Shown here: one piece after another, positions 14,030 through 21,075 of the stretch
Layout of the letters: every line of letters starts with the position of its first letter
How positions within the stretch are numbered: position 1 is the first letter of the stretch
From: Sulfurimonadaceae bacterium
GTDB lineage: Bacteria > Campylobacterota > Campylobacteria > Campylobacterales > Sulfurimonadaceae
Reading direction: 5' to 3'
NCBI GenBank assembly: GCA_028683835.1
Contig: JAQUHB010000028.1
Location: 1-34,580, forward strand
DNA: 34,580 nt
Program-made: the position numbers and the translations under genes
The notes under the pieces: model-generated
Seen by the model: the letters and a program-made list of their open reading frames with translations, nothing else
Databases searched by the model: none
Told to the model about the DNA's origin: nothing

Positions 14030-14099
14030 AATGTCATCTATATATATGCCGATAGATAACACTCAAAAAGATATGTTATCCATAGCATCAATCTTTAAA

Positions 14100-14714
14100 T
14101 TACACACTTTCTGGAGTTGAATTTGCTTCAGAAACATAAGTATTATATTGCCCTATACCAAAAGCAATTTGCTTAAAATTATCATTCTTTGCAACTGTTT
14201 CCAACTGCAAAAAAAGATCAGTATTTATCGTTTTCTTTATAGCACTTTCGTTAAAAGGAACAGCGGAAAATCGTCTTACATTTTCATCATTTTGTATGAC
14301 AACAACATTGTAAAATCTGCGCTTCATATCAATACTCTTACTGCTCTTATACTTAGCTAAATTTACCCTGCTATTATTGATTCTCACCATCTCATAATAC
14401 TCTTCTAAAATGCCAGAAACTAAAAACATTCCGCTCTTAATATTCTCTGGATTACCAAGTTTTTTTAGCTCAAAATCACCAATTATATTTGGTTTTCCCA
14501 ACCATTCGCTGATACAATTTATCATAAAATTATAATCAATATTGAACGCTCTTCCTTGTACAGAATATACAACTGGCGGAATAAAATCATCTTCTTTTCC
14601 ATCGCTTAATATCACTAATTTCTCAATGATATATTCAATAAATTCTCCAACTTCTGACTGCGTTTTAAATGCGGAACCAATATCCATTGGCGTGTTATAT
14701 TCAAACTTTGCCAT
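14100..14714 (-). CDS. Unknown protein next to the repeat block
   Basis: 204 residues starting MAKFEYNTPMDIGSAFKTQS. No membrane segment or signal. Mixed alpha/beta composition with VVYSVQGRAFNIDYNFMINC and RFYNVVVIQNDENVRRFSAV. The start overlaps the stop of the RHH-like gene (TAATG). No family recognised. Position between a likely DNA-binding protein and the repeat array suggests a DNA-related role, which the sequence does not prove. Confidence 0.6.
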   Translation of the reverse strand: MAKFEYNTPMDIGSAFKTQSEVGEFIEYIIEKLVILSDGKEDDFIPPVVYSVQGRAFNIDYNFMINCISEWLGKPNIIGDFELKKLGNPENIKSGMFLVSGILEEYYEMVRINNSRVNLAKYKSSKSIDMKRRFYNVVVIQNDENVRRFSAVPFNESAIKKTINTDLFLQLETVAKNDNFKQIAFGIGQYNTYVSEANSTPESV

Positions 14715-14938
14715 TAGTTTTTATCCTCACCTTTTGCACTTTTTTTAACTTTCTTTTCCGCAAAAACAGATCCATCAAATGCACCAGTTTGACAAACATA
14801 ATCACGCAACAAATCACTTACATCTACACCTAAAATTTCAGCTTTTCTACTGAGTATTTCCAGCTCTTTTTCACCCACTTTAATAGTGATTTCATTAACA
14901 AGATCGCCTTGTGTCAAACGAACTATAAAATTGGGCAA
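14714..14938 (-). CDS. Small RHH-like DNA-binding protein
   Basis: 74 residues from a TTG start at 14938. Residues 17-48 read NEITIKVGEKELEILSRKAE then ILGVDVSDLLRDYV, the strand-helix-helix pattern of ribbon-helix-helix proteins (including MobC-like and CopG types). A basic tail (KKVKKSAKG) follows. The start is uncertain because no good RBS is near it. It is the first gene of a three-gene minus-strand unit and a reasonable candidate to bind the palindromic repeats about 700 bp downstream. Confidence 0.55.
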   Translation of the reverse strand: MPNFIVRLTQGDLVNEITIKVGEKELEILSRKAEILGVDVSDLLRDYVCQTGAFDGSVFAEKKVKKSAKGEDKN

Positions 14939-15061
14939 TTAAATTATAAAAAAGTTACCTTCTGAAACTTAACCCACCTTTGTTTTTTGAACCGTTTTAT
15001 TTTCCGTGTCTTCTATTGATTGTACAATTTCTTTCGGAATTCAATTATATATATTTAATAC

Positions 15062-15090
15062 TTGACTATAGGTATAAAAATATATATAAT
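15062..15090 (+). promoter_or_regulatory. Sigma-70 promoter of the ATPase gene
   Basis: TTGACT (15062-15067) and TATAAT (15085-15090) separated by exactly 17 nt, 23 nt before the ATG. Confidence 0.7.
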
Positions 15091-15113
15091 TAACTTTATA
15101 CAAAAGGATGAAT

Positions 15114-16400
15114 ATGAAAGATACTTTCCGTCGCATTATTATTGACTTTCAAGAACGCACTTTGCGTCAGACAATCAAACGTGATATTAAAGTACCACTA
15201 ACAAGTGATAAGATAGTAACCCTGATTGGAGTACGTCGCTGCGGTAAGACCTCTATCCTTTATAAAATGATCGAGGAACTAAGAGAAAGTGTTGACCCTC
15301 AAAACATTGTTTATATCAATTTTGAAGATGACAGATTATTTGGAACGACACTTCATGACTTAGATGATTTGATCGAAGGATATTTTGAGCTATATCCAGC
15401 TAAAAGAGATGAAAGAGTCTATCTTTTCTTTGATGAAGTTCAAAATATTTCAGGATGGGAACTCTTCATACGTCGTATATATGACACTTTAAATGTTCAA
15501 ATTACTCTTACTGGTTCCTCTTCCAAACTTCTTAGCAGTGAAATAGCTACCTCTCTTCGAGGAAGAACATTGAGCTATGAAGTATTTCCTTTTTCATTTA
15601 AAGAATATCTTCGTTTTAAAAATATAAAGGTCAATCTTGATTCTTCAAAATCGCTAAGTTTTATCAAACATAGTTTTGATGAATATCTTGTAAGTGGAGG
15701 ATTTCCTGAAACGATAGGTCAAGATAGCAGCATACAAAAAAGAATTCTCAGTGATTATGTCAATCTGATAGTATATAAAGATATTATTGAGCGCTATAAT
15801 ATTTCAAATACTGTTTTACTCAAGCACCTTATCAAATATACTTTTGTCAATATTGCAACTTCTGTAAGTATTACGAAGCTCTATAATGATTTCAAATCCA
15901 ATGGTTTTAAACTAGGTAAAGAAACGCTCTTTGATTATTTTGGATACCTTGAAGATGCGTATGCTTTATTTAGTATTCCGATTTTTCGAAGTTCTGTGCG
16001 TGAAGAGCAGCGTAATCCAAAAAAAATATATGCTATTGATAATGGACTTCGGGCAGTCTATGATGCATCTTTCTCACCTGATTATTCAAAACTGTATGAA
16101 AATCTCGTTTTTTTGGCACTTCGTTCACAAACATCTGAAGTCTATTACGTGAAAGAAAATCAAGAAACGGATTTTTACTGTGTAATTAACGGAAAAAAGA
16201 AGCTTATTAATGTCAGTTATGAGATTGATAATAGTAAAACATTTGATAGAGAAATCAACTCCTTATCTGAGGGAATGGACTATGTCGGGTGTGACTATAG
16301 TTTACTTATTACCAAAGACAAAGAAGGTACTATCAATGTCGGAACGAAGCTTATAGAATTTATTCCACTTTGGAAGTGGTTATTAAATGAAACGAATTGA
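15114..16400 (+). CDS. AAA_14 / DUF4143 ATPase
   Basis: 428 residues from ATG 15114 (AAGGA 5 nt upstream; an ATG at 15108 overlaps the RBS). N-terminal ATPase with Walker A GVRRCGKTS (about 39-47) and Walker B VYLFFDEVQ (about 102-110), sensor-like TLTGSSSKLL, and RGRTLSYEVFPFSFKEYL, all typical of AAA_14. The C-terminal half (about 200-428) contains the DUF4143 region, with YAIDNGLRAVY and the restriction-fold-like end TDFYCVINGKKKLINVSYEI. The family is frequent in mobile elements; role unknown. It overlaps the XRE gene by 14 nt. Confidence 0.9.
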   Translation: MKDTFRRIIIDFQERTLRQTIKRDIKVPLTSDKIVTLIGVRRCGKTSILYKMIEELRESVDPQNIVYINFEDDRLFGTTLHDLDDLIEGYFELYPAKRDERVYLFFDEVQNISGWELFIRRIYDTLNVQITLTGSSSKLLSSEIATSLRGRTLSYEVFPFSFKEYLRFKNIKVNLDSSKSLSFIKHSFDEYLVSGGFPETIGQDSSIQKRILSDYVNLIVYKDIIERYNISNTVLLKHLIKYTFVNIATSVSITKLYNDFKSNGFKLGKETLFDYFGYLEDAYALFSIPIFRSSVREEQRNPKKIYAIDNGLRAVYDASFSPDYSKLYENLVFLALRSQTSEVYYVKENQETDFYCVINGKKKLINVSYEIDNSKTFDREINSLSEGMDYVGCDYSLLITKDKEGTINVGTKLIEFIPLWKWLLNETN

Positions 16401-16767
16401 ACTTATAAATCAAATTATTGCTAGAAAAGAGCAACTTGGTATTACTATTGAAAACCTTGCTAAGCTCAGTGGTGTCGGTGTTAGAACTATCAATAGACTC
16501 CTAAAAAATCAAGATGTGAAATTAAGCACTATCGAAGAGGTAACAAACTTTTTAGGATTGGACTTTGCAGGTAATGAACAAGTACCATTAAAAGAACTAG
16601 AACGCAAAAGAGCACATGAAAAAGCGCTTTTTTTAGCTTCACTTGTTCAAAGCACATCTGCATTGGAGATGCAAGGCTTAGAAGATGAAAGTTTAAACAA
16701 CATCATCCGTATGTATGAAAAAGAGTTTCTAAACGGTTCATACAAAAACACTCTTTTGGTAGCTTGA
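16387..16767 (+). CDS. XRE-family transcriptional regulator
   Basis: 126 residues. Helix-turn-helix at about 17-58: LGITIENLAKLSGVGVRTIN then RLLKNQDVKLSTIEEVTNFL. A helical C-terminal part (70-120, LERKRAHEKALFLASLVQST) is likely for dimerisation. It overlaps the end of the ATPase gene, so the two form an operon; the layout resembles two-gene toxin-antitoxin or regulator pairs, but no toxin domain is evident in the ATPase. Confidence 0.8.
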   Translation: MKRIELINQIIARKEQLGITIENLAKLSGVGVRTINRLLKNQDVKLSTIEEVTNFLGLDFAGNEQVPLKELERKRAHEKALFLASLVQSTSALEMQGLEDESLNNIIRMYEKEFLNGSYKNTLLVA

Positions 16768-16789
16768 TGGGAGCCTCAACCAAACCTTT

Positions 16790-16811
16790 TGTCTATAAAA
16801 TTGGGATCATT
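16790..16811. repeat. IS3-type end remnant
   Basis: TGTCTATAAAATTG followed by GGATCATT matches the terminal repeat beside the IS3 transposase tail (20839-20863) at 20 of 22 positions. It is a solitary end between convergent genes. Confidence 0.4.
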
Positions 16812-16894
16812 TTAAAATATCTACCTTGTAGTAAAACTAATGTTTGAGGGAGTACAAATACAAAGTTGATCTAGAGGATGTAGATAAAAAGTGT

Positions 16895-18673
16895 TTAACC
16901 CTGCCAAAGAGTAATTCGTATATCATCATAGTCAACCTGAGCATCTAAGGCGTCAAAAATAGGTTTTAATCGAAGTTGACCATTTTCTGAGAAGTTCTCT
17001 TTGTTATTCTCTGCTTTGATTTTTAAGACAGCGTCTTGAATAAGTAAAATAGTTTTTTCATCTGGTAAAAATTTAGTCAAATCTAGATCAGGATCTTGTT
17101 CCTTTAAGATACTCAAATGTTTGATTATGGTTGCTTTACTCATGCCTCTATTATTCGCCAATTCCACAATGGAGTTGGACGTTTCAATCAACTCTTTTGT
17201 TTGAATATGAGTAGGAACAGTATTTACGGAAAGAGTTTTTTTCTCAGATTCTAGAAACTTTTCTTGTGCTTGAATTTGAGCTAGATCAGTTGTCCCACCT
17301 ACTCTTTTAATATAAGCGTCAAATATCTCTTCAAGGTTTTTGGGCAAGATGGCCGATATCTCATCACTAGCTTTTTTTGAAGCCGCTTTGATTCTATCAT
17401 CAATATGTAAAATGAGAGGATCAACAGTTAAAGCCGTGTCATTTAAGCCCATGAGACGCAGTCCGTCTATATTTTTAATACGAGAAAGTGCCACATAGCC
17501 CTGTCCTACTTCAAAAGTTTTCGATAAATCTATCTCAGCAGCATCAAGAGTCATACCTTGGGATTTATGAATAGTAATGGCCCATGCAAGTTTTAACGGT
17601 ATTTGAGAGACTTTAGCAACTATATTTCCATTCTCATTTTCAACTGTCCAATCTTCTAAACCAAGCTTGATAAGTTTTCGATAAGAGGTTTTTACTATGG
17701 GTAGTTGCGTTTCTTTGTCAAAATCTACAACAACACCTGTAGTGCCATTTATATAGCCCTGTTCATGGTTATTTTTAATAAACATCACTACAGCATTTTT
17801 CTTTAGGACTATTTCTTCTAACACAAGAGAAGCTTTAAAGATTTTTTCAATATTTGCAATACTTTCCTCAGATTTGTAAGCAAATGAGTGAGCGGTAGAA
17901 TTAATTTTCACTAGCTTATCATTATTGATTCTATCTACATCTATATTGTGCGTATAAAGTTTTGTTGGCTCAAAATCTATACTAAGATCTTTTTGATATC
18001 TTGAATTTAAAATATCATAGGAGTTATTTGAAACATTACCACTTCTAATTTCATCTAAAATGGTAATAAGAATATTGTCATCTTGTCTAAATTTTTCTTC
18101 TAGGTAGCATGTTTTTAAATCTAACTCTTTCCACGATTGGGACTGCCATGCAAAGCGCTTCTCTTTTGGCACTTTAGAAATAGGAGGTAGCTGAAAAAAG
18201 TCTCCAGATAAAACTACTTGAACATCACCAAATGGTCTATCATTCTCTTTAAAAGCTCTTAGTATTTTATCTATTGAAGAAAAGATTTCAGGAGATACCA
18301 TTGAAATCTCATCGATAATAAGCACTTTTAATTTAGAAAAACGTGTTTGTAAATATTTTTTTTCTAATAAAGATTCAATATAATAATCATCTACTGTCTC
18401 ACGAATACCTAGATTAAAGAAGGAGTGTATTGTTTGTCCCTGTAAATGTGATGCGGCGATACCGGTAGGAGCTACGATAGATGGTATGATTTTTCTTGAT
18501 TTTAAATAAAAGATAAATGTATTTAAAAGATGCGTTTTACCCGTTCCAGCAGAACCAGTAATAAAAACATTACTGCCAGATTTTAATATATTTAAGGCTG
18601 TGTTTTGCATATAAGATTCTTTAAAAATAAGGATAAGAGCATCAAGATTGTTTACTGTCTGTCTTTTTAGCAT
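16895..18673 (-). CDS. PIF1-like helicase
   Basis: 592 residues from ATG 18673, 9 nt after the preceding stop; the second Met (residue 22) fits the family start better, and neither has a clear RBS. Superfamily 1B helicase: Walker A GSAGTGKTH (40-48), IVAPTGIAA (67-75), Walker B LIIDEISM (118-125), GDFFQLPP and a C-terminal AITIHKSQGMTLD plus YVALSR. A small HTH-like domain ends the protein (about 500-540, SIVELANNRGMSKATIIKHL). Pif1/RecD2-type 5'-3' DNA helicases act in replication and repair; here probably an accessory factor of the mobile DNA. Confidence 0.93.
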   Translation of the reverse strand: MLKRQTVNNLDALILIFKESYMQNTALNILKSGSNVFITGSAGTGKTHLLNTFIFYLKSRKIIPSIVAPTGIAASHLQGQTIHSFFNLGIRETVDDYYIESLLEKKYLQTRFSKLKVLIIDEISMVSPEIFSSIDKILRAFKENDRPFGDVQVVLSGDFFQLPPISKVPKEKRFAWQSQSWKELDLKTCYLEEKFRQDDNILITILDEIRSGNVSNNSYDILNSRYQKDLSIDFEPTKLYTHNIDVDRINNDKLVKINSTAHSFAYKSEESIANIEKIFKASLVLEEIVLKKNAVVMFIKNNHEQGYINGTTGVVVDFDKETQLPIVKTSYRKLIKLGLEDWTVENENGNIVAKVSQIPLKLAWAITIHKSQGMTLDAAEIDLSKTFEVGQGYVALSRIKNIDGLRLMGLNDTALTVDPLILHIDDRIKAASKKASDEISAILPKNLEEIFDAYIKRVGGTTDLAQIQAQEKFLESEKKTLSVNTVPTHIQTKELIETSNSIVELANNRGMSKATIIKHLSILKEQDPDLDLTKFLPDEKTILLIQDAVLKIKAENNKENFSENGQLRLKPIFDALDAQVDYDDIRITLWQG

Positions 18674-18682
18674 TTCTACATG

Positions 18683-18910
18683 CTACAAAGCTCTTAAAAC
18701 CTCTAACGTGCTTTCAATATCTTCTAGTGAAACACCTATCTTTTGTGCAAACATCTCTTTGGATGTTGTATCAAGTTTGAAAAGGTACATAAGCCCATCA
18801 TATTTATTTTCATGGCTTTTTAGATCTTCAATAAGGTCGCCTAAATATGATTGATCATCTTTAAATCTCTCTTGCATAACTTCTAAAATAATGTTACTCA
18901 CATAATTCAT
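18683..18910 (-). CDS. Small unknown protein before the helicase
   Basis: 75 residues from ATG 18910, chosen because GGGAG lies 5 nt upstream (inside a longer frame from 18922). All helical and acidic: NIILEVMQERFKDDQSYLGD and SKEMFAQKIGVSLEDIESTL. The second half may be a degenerate HTH (MFAQKIGVSLEDIEST). It ends 9 nt before the helicase start, so the two are probably one operon. No family recognised. Confidence 0.55.
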   Translation of the reverse strand: MNYVSNIILEVMQERFKDDQSYLGDLIEDLKSHENKYDGLMYLFKLDTTSKEMFAQKIGVSLEDIESTLEVLRAL

Positions 18911-18947
18911 ATTTTCTCCCATCTTGTAAAATTGATTTACATAATTT

Positions 18948-19238
18948 TTAGGCAGGAATCTGTAGCTTTTCTACATTATCCAAATTAATCTCTTTAGCAG
19001 CAACCCATAGACTATAATTATCCTGCATAGCCAGCCAGCTTTCAGGGGTTCTACCCAAAGTGATTGATAGACGAAGTGCCATCTCTGGAGTAAGACTGCT
19101 TGTGCCTTTTATTAAGCGATTGAGTGTAGATGGTGATACTTTTAGTTTTAAAGCCACTTCTCGTTCGCTAACACCAAGCTCTTCTAAATAAACTTCTTTT
19201 ATAAATTCACCAGGATGTGGCGGGTTAAACATTTTCAT
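18948..19238 (-). CDS. higA: HigA antitoxin
   Basis: 96 residues: FNPPHPGEFIKEVYLEELGV start (the HigA/VapI signature PHPGE), XRE helix-turn-helix about 23-60 (SEREVALKLKVSPSTLNRLI), and LGRTPESWLAMQDNYSLW. It neutralises HigB and represses the operon. It is coupled to the toxin gene by TAATG, toxin first, as usual for higBA. Confidence 0.95.
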   Translation of the reverse strand: MKMFNPPHPGEFIKEVYLEELGVSEREVALKLKVSPSTLNRLIKGTSSLTPEMALRLSITLGRTPESWLAMQDNYSLWVAAKEINLDNVEKLQIPA

Positions 19239-19516
19239 TAGTGATAATCCTCATAATTTACAATATAAACTTCTCCATCTTCAAATCGAAATGTTATTCC
19301 CCAATTGCCATTGACTTTAATAGACCAGATATCAGCTCTATCACCTTTTAATTGATGTAGTTCAAAACCTGGAAGTTGTATATCTTCAATAATTTTTGCA
19401 GTATCAAGAGCTACTAAACGCATTCTAATTTTTTTAGAATGTTCAAAGATAATACCTTTTGTACTGCCCTCTTCATAGAACTTTTGAAGACCTTTATGTG
19501 TAAACGACTTAATCAT
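19238..19516 (-). CDS. higB: HigB toxin (RelE superfamily)
   Basis: 92 residues from ATG 19516 (MIKSFTHKGLQKFYEEGST); an upstream in-frame ATG would add 11 residues that include the promoter. Family marks: HSKKIRMRLVALDTA, LPGFELHQLKGDRADIWSIK and GNWGITFRFEDGEVYIVNYEDYH with the C-terminal catalytic His/Asp region. HigB is a ribosome-dependent mRNA interferase. The gene lies 45 nt from a broken Tn3 transposase tail. Confidence 0.95.
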   Translation of the reverse strand: MIKSFTHKGLQKFYEEGSTKGIIFEHSKKIRMRLVALDTAKIIEDIQLPGFELHQLKGDRADIWSIKVNGNWGITFRFEDGEVYIVNYEDYH

Positions 19517-19521
19517 AGTGT

Positions 19522-19549
19522 ATTGTATCACATGTTGCGCAATGTGCAA
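19522..19549 (-). promoter_or_regulatory. higBA promoter/operator
   Basis: On the minus strand a -10 TACAAT (19522-19527) lies 6 nt before the higB ATG. Just upstream, TTGCGCAA (19535-19542) is a perfect 8-bp palindrome, followed by a related half TTGCAC. Suited to HigA autorepression. Confidence 0.5.
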
Positions 19550-19560
19550 TAAATAACTCG

Positions 19561-19791
19561 ATAATCTGTTGGAATTGTCTTTATGTCTAAAATCTTATTG
19601 CCAAAGAGAAAGATCAAAAACAGCAAAATAAAATCATCAATGCTCTCAAAAACGGTTCTATCGTCCACTGGCAGCATATCAACTTCTATGGGGAATACGA
19701 CTTTACTGAGAAGCCGATTGAGGATGAATTCGATTTGGATGCAATAAAAGCGTTATCGGTGTCAATGACTTAGACAGAAATGGAAAAATGA
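19561..19791 (+). pseudogene. tnpA: 3' fragment of a Tn3 transposase gene
   Basis: In frame from 19561: IICWNCLYV, stop TAA, NLIAKEKDQKQQNKIINALK, NGSIVHWQHINFYGEYDFTE, and so on to TEMEK and TGA. It matches the C-terminus of the large transposase at 32587 residue for residue apart from a few changes, including two in-frame stops. The copy is inverted relative to 32587. It is cut at 19561, close to the higBA promoter. Confidence 0.85.
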
Positions 19792-19832
19792 TTTGTAGAG
19801 GCTCTGAATAGGAATTTAAGCAAAGTTTAAAA

Positions 19833-19890
19833 CGGATAGGGAAAAAAAATCCCTTTGTAGGTTTATACCCAAAGGAGATATAAACCTACA
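19833..19890. mobile_element. Tn3-type terminal repeats facing each other
   Basis: The sequence up to 19870 (reading leftward GGGTATAAACCTACAAAGGG) is a Tn3-type inverted repeat belonging to the tnpA tail on its left. A second end begins near 19872 and reads rightward with TATAAACCTACA (19879-19890), giving a perfect 12-bp inverted repeat with 19856-19867 and an 11-nt centre. So two transposon ends abut, with tnpA debris on one side and res-tnpR on the other. Confidence 0.6.
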
Positions 19891-19903
19891 GTCGGAAAAC
19901 AAA

Positions 19904-20024
19904 TGTTTTTCGTATACTCTACAATTCTCATTGAAATATCTGAAAAAAGATAGCATATTGTGTACGTAAAACTCTATCGGATTGTGATACAATACGAAAA
20001 TATAGATTAGGAAGTTTTTCGTAT
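19904..20024. promoter_or_regulatory. res: Candidate res site of tnpR
   Basis: ATACGAAAA (19992-20000) and its inverse TTTTCGTAT (20016-20024) bound a 33-bp inverted-repeat subsite that overlaps the tnpR start; a further TTTTCGTAT is at 19907-19915. Spacing and position suit a resolvase recombination and autoregulation site. Confidence 0.55.
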
Positions 20025-20595
20025 GTTAATTGGTTATATGCGAGTGTCAACTGAAGATCAAACTACTTCTTTACAAAAAGATGCACTTTTAAAATATGGT
20101 GTTGATAATAGAAATATCTATGAAGATAAAATATCCGGAGCGAATGATAATAGAGATGGATTAAACAAAGCGCTTGAGTATATTCAAAGTGGAGATACTT
20201 TAGTTGTATGGAAGCTTGACAGACTTGGCAGAAGTTTGGCTCATTTGATTTCTATAATTACGTCTTTAAAAGAAAAAAGTATATCGTTTGTTTCCATTAC
20301 CGAAGGGATGGATACAACAACCGCAAGTGGTGAACTCTTTTTTCATATATTTGGAGCATTGGCTCAATTTGAAAAAAGCTTAATTCAACAACGAGTAAAG
20401 GCTGGCCTTGAATCTGCAAAAGCTAGAGGTAGAATCGGTGGTCGACCAAAAGCTATAGATGAAGAAAAACTTGCAACAATAAAAAAAGCTCTTGCTGATG
20501 GTATGAGCAAGGCTGCTGTGTGTAGAACTTTTGGGGTAAAACGTAGCACGCTTATTGATGCTCTAAAAAGGAACAATTCTCAAGAACTATTTTAA
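20023..20595 (+). CDS. tnpR: Serine resolvase (TnpR-type)
   Basis: 190 residues, AGGAAG before the ATG. Catalytic domain with YMRVST (Ser9 nucleophile, Arg7), DRLGRS (66-71), and GALAQFEKSLIQQRVKAGLE. The E-helix leads to a C-terminal HTH (about 150-185, KALADGMSKAAVCRTFGVKR). It is of the size and order of Tn3-family resolvases or DNA invertases. It would resolve cointegrates at res; no complete tnpA follows it here. Confidence 0.93.
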   Translation: MLIGYMRVSTEDQTTSLQKDALLKYGVDNRNIYEDKISGANDNRDGLNKALEYIQSGDTLVVWKLDRLGRSLAHLISIITSLKEKSISFVSITEGMDTTTASGELFFHIFGALAQFEKSLIQQRVKAGLESAKARGRIGGRPKAIDEEKLATIKKALADGMSKAAVCRTFGVKRSTLIDALKRNNSQELF

Positions 20596-20665
20596 AAATG
20601 TCATACACTTAAATAGATTTTTTTTGACACATTAGTAGTATCCAAAAATCAGAACGATAATTATA

Positions 20666-20681
20666 GGGCTTCCACCTACAA
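20666..20681. mobile_element. Tn3 terminal-repeat fragment fused to IS3 debris
   Basis: GGGCTTCCACCTACAA matches the start of the transposon end at 32509 (GGGCCTCCACCTACAA) at 15 of 16 positions, then the sequence passes straight into an IS3 transposase frame. Confidence 0.5.
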
Positions 20682-20829
20682 GAGAGGTCGCAGCATCTAA
20701 AATATTTGAATATATATAGAGATGTTCTACAATCCAAAAAGACGACATAGTTATTTGGGCTATATATCACCAAATGAATTTGAAAAAAGGTATAATCAAA
20801 ATGTTGACAAATTAGTAGGTGTTAACTGA
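20678..20829 (+). pseudogene. C-terminal fragment of an IS3-family transposase, frameshifted
   Basis: Frame one gives TREVAASKIFEYI, then within a TATATATA run the frame shifts to EMFYNPKRRHSYLGYISPNE, FEKRYNQNVDKL and TGA. This is the canonical end of the IS3 orfB integrase (IFxYIExFYNxxRRHSxLGYxSPxEFE), including the final catalytic Glu. The 5' part is gone and the run has slipped. Confidence 0.8.
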
Positions 20830-20838
20830 ATGGATATG

Positions 20839-20863
20839 TGTCTATAAAATTGAGGTCATTCCA
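20839..20863. repeat. Terminal repeat of the IS3 element
   Basis: TGTCTATAAAATTGAGGTCA plus TTCCA, 9 nt after the transposase stop and ending in CA as IS3-family ends do. A near copy is at 16790-16811. Confidence 0.5.
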
Positions 20864-20914
20864 GGTGTTAAAATATCGATAATCGAGTCGCAAATAAGCA
20901 TATATTGTTGTCAT
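20864..20914 (-). pseudogene. Truncated start of a second serine recombinase
   Basis: From ATG 20914 (AGAGGA upstream) the frame reads MTTIYAYLRLDYRYFNT and then enters the IS3 end. MTTIYAYLR is the common N-terminus of resolvases and invertases (MTTIYAYLRVST), lost before the catalytic Ser. Probably a gene interrupted by the IS; only about 9 residues support this. Confidence 0.3.
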
Positions 20915-20964
20915 TATTTTTTTCCTCTTGATACCAGTGATTGACGTAGGTTATACTACTATTT

Positions 20965-21075
20965 TTATAATCTTTCAGGCTTTTTAATTTTGGCTTCACT
21001 ACTTGTTTCAAGCTGAAAAATTACGACTTTAGATCTTTTTGTACAATTTGAACACGATATTTCCAATAATTTCAA
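20965..21075 (-). CDS. Possible small CxxC protein coupled to the permease gene
   Basis: A 36-residue frame from TTG 21075, overlapping the TGA of the permease gene (TTGA), or from TTG 21066. It reads KLLEISCSNCTKRSKVVIFQ then LETSSEAKIKKPERL. The CSNC pair could be half of a zinc ribbon. Weak evidence; it may be the remnant of a longer gene. Confidence 0.25.
   Translation of the reverse strand: MKLLEISCSNCTKRSKVVIFQLETSSEAKIKKPERL

Noticed and set aside
14771-14938. Reading the 74-residue gene as an antitoxin
   Set aside because: RHH pattern fits, but the adjoining 204-residue protein shows no toxin motif.
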